In this document: one piece after another, positions 46,015-64,000 of the stretch
How the letters are laid out: each line of letters opens with the position of its first letter
Position numbering within the stretch: position 1 is the first letter of the stretch
Source: Corbicula japonica
Taxonomy: Eukaryota > Mollusca > Bivalvia > Venerida > Cyrenidae
Direction: 5' to 3'
Assembly: GCA_038501625.1 (NCBI GenBank)
Contig: JAZAYU010000002.1
Span: 17,722,053-17,786,052 of the forward strand
Length of the DNA: 64,000 nucleotides
The notes under the pieces: model-generated
Database searches by the model: none
Told to the model about the DNA's origin: nothing
What the model saw: only the letters and a program-made list of their open reading frames with translations
Position numbers and translations under genes: made by a program

Positions 46015-47895
46015 TAGGGATGGCGCAATGAGTAGTAAAATTAGTACTCGATTACTCGGATAATCTTCCGATCGAGTTCACGAGTACTCGAAAGAATATA
46101 AAGATTATAACCTATATTGGAATAGATCAAATTAGGGATGGGGCCGAATATTCGGTTTGACAACGAATATTCGAATGACATTTTAGGATTCGAATATTCG
46201 TGATTTTTAATAAAACTATGCTCTCATCCAAAAAGGATGTTAGATTAAAATACTGGAATTGTCCGTAACAAAATGCGTCAATACAGGCCCATAGACCACT
46301 TATTAGTAGGTAAGTACAGCCTTTTCCAAAAAAATACACGAACATTAATTGTTTTTTGTACTCAAGGTTGAGCAGGGGGTAAACACCTTTTTCTCTGCCT
46401 AATTGTGGCATCAACCAAAATTGCAGGTGTTCTTATCTGATATAAAAACTCACAGCAGGTGGTGTTGTATAGGCCCTAATTATTGGACTGATTGCTTACT
46501 AGGGCGATGGATTAAAGCCTGTTTATTGTCACCCGTGGTGCTAATTGGCAAGTTGACAGATTGTTTTTCTTACGATCACGGTATAGATATTTTCATCTTA
46601 CTTGTCTTTTATGTGAAAAATTAGTAAATAAAATGTGACAATTATAAATCACGTGTGTTGAAATATAGACAAATATAGACAAATTTGTTTCAATGTCTGT
46701 TTAATTTGGTTTTCGGTCTGAGCTATGTCATTCCATAAAATAGAGCACAGTCTTCTTAAGTGCTCGTGCTGATCTAAATTTAGAATTGCATCTCGGACTG
46801 TTGACATCATAGTCAGCGTCCATTCTTCAGTATAATATGCTATCCGTAAATAACAACACACAATACTAGTTTTGAATTAAACTTCTTTACTCAAGTCGTA
46901 CATATTAAGATATTTTTCATCAATGAACAGCAAACACTGATATGATAACAATTATCAAATGTGACATATTTCGGATATTAAGAAAATTCGGACACATTTA
47001 GTTTCTGGACATTCTATCTAAACTCAGGTAAAAGTCGAATAAAATTCGAATATTCGAATATATTCGAATATGTCCGACGAATATTCGAATAGGGATTTTG
47101 GTATTCGATCCCATCCCTAGATCAAATGAATGTTGATTTTCTGTTAAATTATAAATGTTCTTTCATCTTTAATTTACTCTGTATTTATGTACCACATACT
47201 CTATATCTGTAAAAGTTTAATGTGAAAAAGAAAATTAAGTTTTAACTTTTGTTTGTTTGTGTGTTGTTGATATTTAATTTTATTGTTGAAAAAATCAGTA
47301 TACCGGTAAGTGTCCAAGTTTTCGCCATGTTGGCAAGAAGGCATGTTGTTGATGTTATGAGGGTGTTTCAGTTCGATGTTTACTTTTTAAGTATCTTCTT
47401 AAGAACGTGATACTGAACATCACTGCGGTTTTAATGTTTTATATCAATAATATTCATACTTTGGTTCGCGTCATATACCAATATCAATAAGTTAGGATGA
47501 TCTTTATTAAGAACACATTAAGCTATCAATGATTATAGTGGAAGGTCTCGATTTTTAAATGGTCATACTGGTAGTGTCAAGCAAAATACCTATGTTATCA
47601 AAACATTGCTAACTGACATAAGTGACAAGGGCAAACTCGGACCCTTATTTGACATTTTGAAATCTCACAACAATTTCAAGGGGTTCATAGTGTCACCTGT
47701 GTTGACTAAACGTGTCAAAATTGTGCCTTATCGGCACTTTTCCAATCTAATATCAAATGAATCTAGAACAAAACTGGATTTCATTTTAATTTAAAAATGT
47801 ATTTTTCATCCGAGTACTGGAGTAGTAAATTTAGTACTCGATACTCGAACGATCGATCGAGTACTCGGTTACTCGATTACTCGTTGCCATCCCTA
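46015..47895. mobile_element. hAT-like element with 8-bp duplication attaatag (outer)
   Basis: The ends TAGGGATGGCG and GCCATCCCTA are followed inward by TACTCG-rich subterminal repeats. The target duplication attaatag lies at 46007-46014 and 47896-47903. About 987 bp of its 1881 bp is a second insertion. No intact transposase is seen. Confidence 0.85.
46133..47119. mobile_element. hAT-like element with 8-bp duplication gatcaaat (inner)
   Basis: The ends TAGGGATGGGGCC and CCCATCCCTA carry GAATATTCG subterminal repeats. The target duplication gatcaaat lies at 46125-46132 and 47120-47127. Both flanks belong to the outer element. Small reading frames inside carry no recognisable motif. Confidence 0.85.
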
Positions 47896-48070
47896 ATTAA
47901 TAGTGAAATAATTCAGAACAGATTTCAAAAGTTGCATCTTTGTCAATAATTAACCAGTTTCTCTTTGTGATACAGTTTTTATCCCATGTGTGACCAGTGT
48001 AGATCCAGATCTACCTGCCACATCTGTGTAGTCTGATCTGGATCCACACTGTCTGCTTGTGGGCCTGATA

Positions 48071-48915
48071 TACTATATTGATCTACATCTAGAATCATGT
48101 AGTATACTACTCAAAATTTGATAGGGATCACTTTCGGTTTTATCACTAGACAATGCTACATACCAAATATCTAAGCTTTAGGCATTGAGGTTTCTAGTAG
48201 GAAGATTTTTAAAGTTTGCCTTTTTCACATATTAAGGGCCCCCGGGGAGGGGACAATTTTGACCCCTGGGCCAACTTTTCAACAAAGTTGATAAAGGGTC
48301 TCTACACAATACTCAGCACCAAATATCTAAGATCTAGTCCTATTAGTTTTGGAGAAAAATGATTTTTCATGTTTTCCTATATACCTATATGTAAACCAAG
48401 AGAACCCTAGGGCGTGGCCAATTTTGGCCCAGGGGACATAATTTGAACAAATTTAGTTGACATCCATTAGACAATGCTACTTAACAAATATCTAAGCTAT
48501 CTGCATTGCGGTTTGTGAGAAGATTTTAAAAGATTTCCTATATAAGTCTATGTAAATTGAAGTGACCCCTGGGGCGGGGCCAATTTTGACCCCAGGGAAA
48601 TAATTTGAACAATCTTTGTAGAGTTCCACTTGAGGGTGCTTAATGCCAAATATCTACTCTAGGCCTTGTGGTTTCAGACAAGAAGATTTTTAAAGTTTTT
48701 CCTTTAGGTTGCCATGGCAACCCGAGTTCTGCATGGAATTGATTTCTTTGAACAACTATGGAAGAGCTTCATGCAAGGAACATCCGTGGCAAGTTTCATC
48801 AACTTTGGCCCAGGGGTTTAAGAGGAGATGTCGTTTAAATAAAAAGTTTACGAACGGACGCCGGACAAATTGCGATCACAAAAGCTCACCTTGTCACTAC
48901 GTGACAGGTGAGCTA
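48071..48915. repeat. AGCTCACCTGTCAC repeat, reverse orientation, splitting a MITE-A
   Basis: Ends at 'gctcaccttgtcactacgtgacaggtgagct'-type hairpin text (first 20 bases: gctcaccttgtcactacgtg). It separates the two halves of a MITE-A copy (about 47960-48070 and 48916-48961). Confidence 0.65.
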
Positions 48916-49379
48916 AAAAGCGAACAGTGCAATAAAGGTGTGTCTATGGGGGAAAGGGTTAAATATGCTCTTTCTTACACAAAATCAACAATTTTTCAAC
49001 TATTTTTTTATTATTTGGGCAACCATGATTTTCTTTGAAATAAATGCTTGAAAACTATTAATAAGCCTTATAATATCTTACTATTTATGTATTTTAATCA
49101 TTCGTAGTTCAATAATGTAGTCCATTAATGAGTGTTCGCAAACATGCTCTATGCTCTTTAACATTGAGGAATTTATTGTCAGTCTTATTTTGGGACTGAC
49201 ATAATTATGTTAAGTATACTTTTTAGTTAACAATGCGTAATATATTGTTAATAAAAGGCAGTGCAGTATGAATTTTATTTTTTTATATATATCATTTTCA
49301 CAGTAATACCCCTTCTTCAAGTTAATTTTTGGAAAATACACTAGTAACAAAGACTTCAAATATCAAACAATAAGATGTC

Positions 49380-50200
49380 AGAATGAATCAAAAAGAGAAC
49401 AATGTACATCCTGATCAGATCACACAGATGTGGAAACTGATCTGGATCTACACTGTTCTCCTGTGCAATAGGTCATCCCTATCAAGGAAAGGATTAAAAT
49501 AAAAACAAGAACCGATTGAGAAAGCAATTTTTCTGATGGCAACAATGTTATGTTTATTGCTACTGGTAAATAAGTCATACATACATTCATATCAGAATAT
49601 ACCCTTTCCTCCATAGATGCAATAAAACTTTTTATCACCTGGATTTACAGTGTAGATCCAGATCAGACGTCACAACCCTGCCTGTCTTAGAATCTTTAGG
49701 TTGTTATTTATCAAGAATCATAAAGTAGATCCAGATCAGACTGTCAACTATGTCAACGGAACTAGATCTACACTGGTCATCCACATGATACAGGTGTACC
49801 AATATCCAGAGTATAGGGTTTTAGCATTAAATGAAATTATTATCAAGGAAGTGATGAGAAAATTAAAACTTGATGAGATCTTGTGCATACTAATGCTCTT
49901 TCATGTGAAATTAATTCATCCTTTACATTGAAAATTATACTTAACATGTTCTAGGTACCCCACTTTCATTGTTTTAATGCTGCTTTATGCACTATCGACT
50001 TGACCCAATACAAACCACGTGTGCCATGTGTATTAATCCAGATCAGAATCTACACGGTTTGCTTCTAGATTTATTAAGTTACTTCTGACCATGATGTTAC
50101 CAGTGTAGATCCAGATCAGATGGCATGAATGTGCCTGCTGATATGGATCTACACTGTTTAATACATGATTTAACCGAAATATAGGGAGTAAATGGTTAAG
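49380..50200. repeat. MITE-A copies (two partial, one fuller)
   Basis: About 49380-49500 (right half), 49598-49820 and 50015-50200. Old MITE-B material follows at 50297-50620. From 48962 to 49380 I recognise nothing. Confidence 0.6.
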
Positions 50201-51232
50201 AGTCAACTATGTATCATAAAACATTAGCATTACTTGCTATCTATTTTGCCTTCGATAAAAGTATCCAGAATTCCATGACCATTACCATAGAAACTGGTGA
50301 CTTGTCTCAAATCTCAAGTGCCCTATTGGCTGTAATGGAGCTCAGTCTCCAAACTAAGCAATCACAGAAAAGACTAGTTTCCAATCTCAAATTTATGATG
50401 TTAGACCCAGTCTAGAATCTAAGGCATCTGATTGGCTGAAATGGATAATAGTCTCCACTTCAACCAATCAGATGCTAGAAATTCAAGACCAGAGTCCAAA
50501 AATCTTCTTATTTACATTTTAGCCAACAGATACTTGATATTTTGGACTAGTCTCCATTTTAGCCAATCAGATGCATCAGACTTCAAACCAGTCTCCAGTT
50601 CAAGTTTTGTAATCAAGGGCACCAATTTAATGATCCATATTGTGACCAACCTCAATATGATCCAAACAACTAGGCATCAAGCTTAGAGAAATCAATTTCT
50701 TTGCACAATCCAAATGTCACAGAAATTAATTTTTGGCAGAGAAATAAAACCGAGTTGAGCTCGGCTGATTCAGACTTTGCATTAGTTACCAAAAAAAAAA
50801 CTAACATTAATTTTAACAGTTTTAACAAGACATACTGAAAAAAAACCTTGCACAAGACTTTGAAGTTCAGACGCAACAACACTATTATTAAAGAAACTGT
50901 TTTTCAAAGCCGCCATTTGTTATATGAATAATCCTCAGTGAAGGAAATGAAAACAGGGAATTTCCTGTTAAAGCTATTTTTAATGTCTTCAAAACTGTTC
51001 AGAACATCCTTCTGTTCCAAAAATATGTTATAATTAAATCCTCTTCACAGAAAAGATGCAAACTCTTCAAACAAATACTCTTCACAAAGGAGAACACAAG
51101 CACTCTTCAAATTAGAGACAATCTCCATGCAAAGTTCCTGAAGATCTAGTGCAGTGTTGATCCAGTCAGTGTCTGCCAGTGAAGCCTTTCGCTGTATAAA
51201 AACAGTCTTATGATTTGTTGTAGAATTTCCCA

Positions 51233-62280
<11,048 letters not shown>

Positions 62281-62339
62281 CTGAAAATTACAAAAAAAAA
62301 AAATTCAAACAAGCACACTTCCACCAATTAATCATAACC

Positions 62340-62580
62340 AACAAGAGCTGTCACTGAAAATTGAAATATGTCTCTGAAATTAAGAATTATTATAGTCAAT
62401 AAAATGACTAAGGGCCCATAAATCTGCCATGAACCTTATGATGATATTCAAAACTAAGCTTGGTGATAAGCATTCCTGTGAAGTTTCAACGAAATCCTCT
62501 AAAGAAGTTTTGGAGATAAGCGAGGACATGAATTTACCACACAGACTGATAGTCAGACAGTGCAATTACTTTTGTTTACA
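62340..62580. repeat. ACAAGAGCTGTCACTG dispersed repeat, copy 2
   Basis: Same order of shared words as 53955-54185. A MITE-A fragment follows at about 62590-62660. Confidence 0.6.
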
Positions 62581-62918
62581 AATTACTGAACCCTTTACTC
62601 TATGGATAAATCTTGTATCTCTTGTGCTACCAGTGTAGATCCAAATAAGCTCTCACAGCTTTGCAGGAAAATATTATGGTTGCCAACAACTGACAAGGAG
62701 ATACTAAGAATAGACCCTTTTAATTGAAAATTTCACTGGGGAGAAATGAAATGAAAGGGTCCCTCTAGACCACACTTTGCTGAATACAAGGGGTTTTTAA
62801 GTGAGCCTGAACAGTACAGTGCTTTATTTAGCTGAAAAATACTGGAACTTGTTAGCATTTTGAAAGAATGTCATGCACTTTATAAAGGTCAAAAATGAGA
62901 AAAATTATAACTTAAGTA

Positions 62919-63831
62919 CACTGCAACTCCGTTATATCGCGATCCGTTATATCGCGATATCCAATATATCGCACTTGGTCCGTGGATCCCAATTTTTTTG
63001 CACATTTACAATGTATATGTTTGTTCATTCTTCGTGGGTGGTAAAAAAGATCAAATGATTAAGTCAACGTTGGCGACAAATTCACGAAACGCACGCTTTT
63101 TCCGTGTCGTATTACATCATTATCGCAATGGCTGTTTATTACATTTTGTATGCAGGGATTTAAGAGGTGATGTACACGTTCACCAGAAGATACAATTTAA
63201 CATCAAACGTATGAAAATAGATTAGAGTTTGTTTTTTTTACAATTTTGTTGCTTCTGATTTGACATGAAACCCCCTTTGTGACGAACAATAGGTGCGAAA
63301 AACACCAAGCTGATACGTACTGGCAGAATTTTGTTCACGAGACAAACCGCAAATTAGTGACAATTAATGCAAGTTGCTAACCATAATAGGCATGAGCAGG
63401 AAACGTCAAAACAGTTTGTTGTTTTGACATTACCTGCTCATCGACATATCAAGCTGAGAAACGACGGACGACGACGAACTGACATCGCTGACCATTACCG
63501 ACCAACAGATCGTCGATCAATTGAAAGTACCGAAAACAATAATACCGCCGTTGGAAATTGAAGACGGCGATCTTTGTTTTGTACATTTGTACAATTAATT
63601 TCTTTTTTATTAAAAATAAAACATAATGAATTATATTTATAAAAAAGTTGTTTTAAAACATTTGTCCAACCGGCGTGTTAATTACGCAACACCGCGATAT
63701 ACATGCATCTGACAGCAAAAACAAATGAATTCTCCTTGTTTCAGCGCGATTATTTACTTATATTGCGCTCCGTTTATATCGCGGTTGGCGGGCTTGGACC
63801 CAGAGGTCCGCAATATAATGGAGTTGCAGTG
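62919..63831. mobile_element. pogo/Tigger-like non-autonomous element, copy 2
   Basis: 913 bp with the same ends as 24226-25172 and flanking TA. Very similar throughout; the main difference is the loss of about 40 bases corresponding to 24970-25010. Confidence 0.78.
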
Positions 63832-63847
63832 TATATTATGATTACTC

Positions 63848-64000
63848 TTTAGTATATGGTTTTTCTCCGTATGTATATGCTTTTATGGCATGGGCAAACA
63901 GTGTAGATCCAGATCAGCTGGCACATCCATGCCATCTGATCAGGATCTACACTGTTAACCTTTTTTAGTCATTATGTGATTTCTAACCAAAAAGCAAACA
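63848..64000. repeat. MITE-A copy running off the window
   Basis: Contains the first hairpin (GATCCAGATCAGCTGGCACA ... GATCAGGATCTACACTGTT) and part of the centre, and continues past 64000. Confidence 0.75.

Noticed and set aside
46127..46861. Short frames inside the nested hAT elements as genes
   Set aside because: No recognisable domain and no splice structure; best explained as non-coding transposon interior.

Overview
This is eukaryotic genomic DNA: small exons with GT-AG (and one AT-AC) splice sites, long introns, AT-rich non-coding sequence packed with short inverted-repeat transposons, and a 500-base assembly gap (36912-37411). The protein matches and repeat style suggest a mollusc, probably a bivalve clam. 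That assignment is inference.

Two conserved housekeeping genes point towards each other. On the + strand, 2100-28655 holds a complete NT5DC2/NT5DC3-type gene, a mitochondrial 5'-nucleotidase-domain protein of the HAD superfamily. It has 17 coding exons including a 15-nt microexon, and encodes 523 residues. On the - strand, 62280 down to 51233 holds the last nine coding exons of cullin-3 (CUL3): the end of the cullin homology region, the neddylation site and the C-terminal winged helix. The 5' part lies beyond the window. One CUL3 intron (53207-53668) has AT-AC ends and textbook U12 donor and branch-point sequences. The CUL3 intron between 53744 and 55701 carries an intact 1.34-kb mariner transposon in the opposite orientation.

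Between the two 3' ends (28.7-51.2 kb) there is no intact gene. From 32.6 to 40.6 kb lie many degenerate - strand copies of one fibrinogen-related-domain (FReD) exon. Two perfect-looking 120-bp tandem arrays derive from 40 residues of that domain, and a ~1.5-kb block is duplicated ~3.5 kb away, next to the gap.

The rest is a dense, nested transposon landscape. A 234-bp element flanked by TTAA ('MITE-A') occurs about 40 times. A ~145-bp foldback element ('MITE-B') occurs about 15 times and is repeatedly inserted inside MITE-A. There are five hAT-like elements with 5-bp target duplications, a hAT inserted inside another hAT with 8-bp duplications, two copies of a pogo/Tigger-like element, a Harbinger-like MITE, several TA- or TTAA-flanked elements, a LINE reverse-transcriptase remnant, and tandem arrays of ~146 and ~160 bp.
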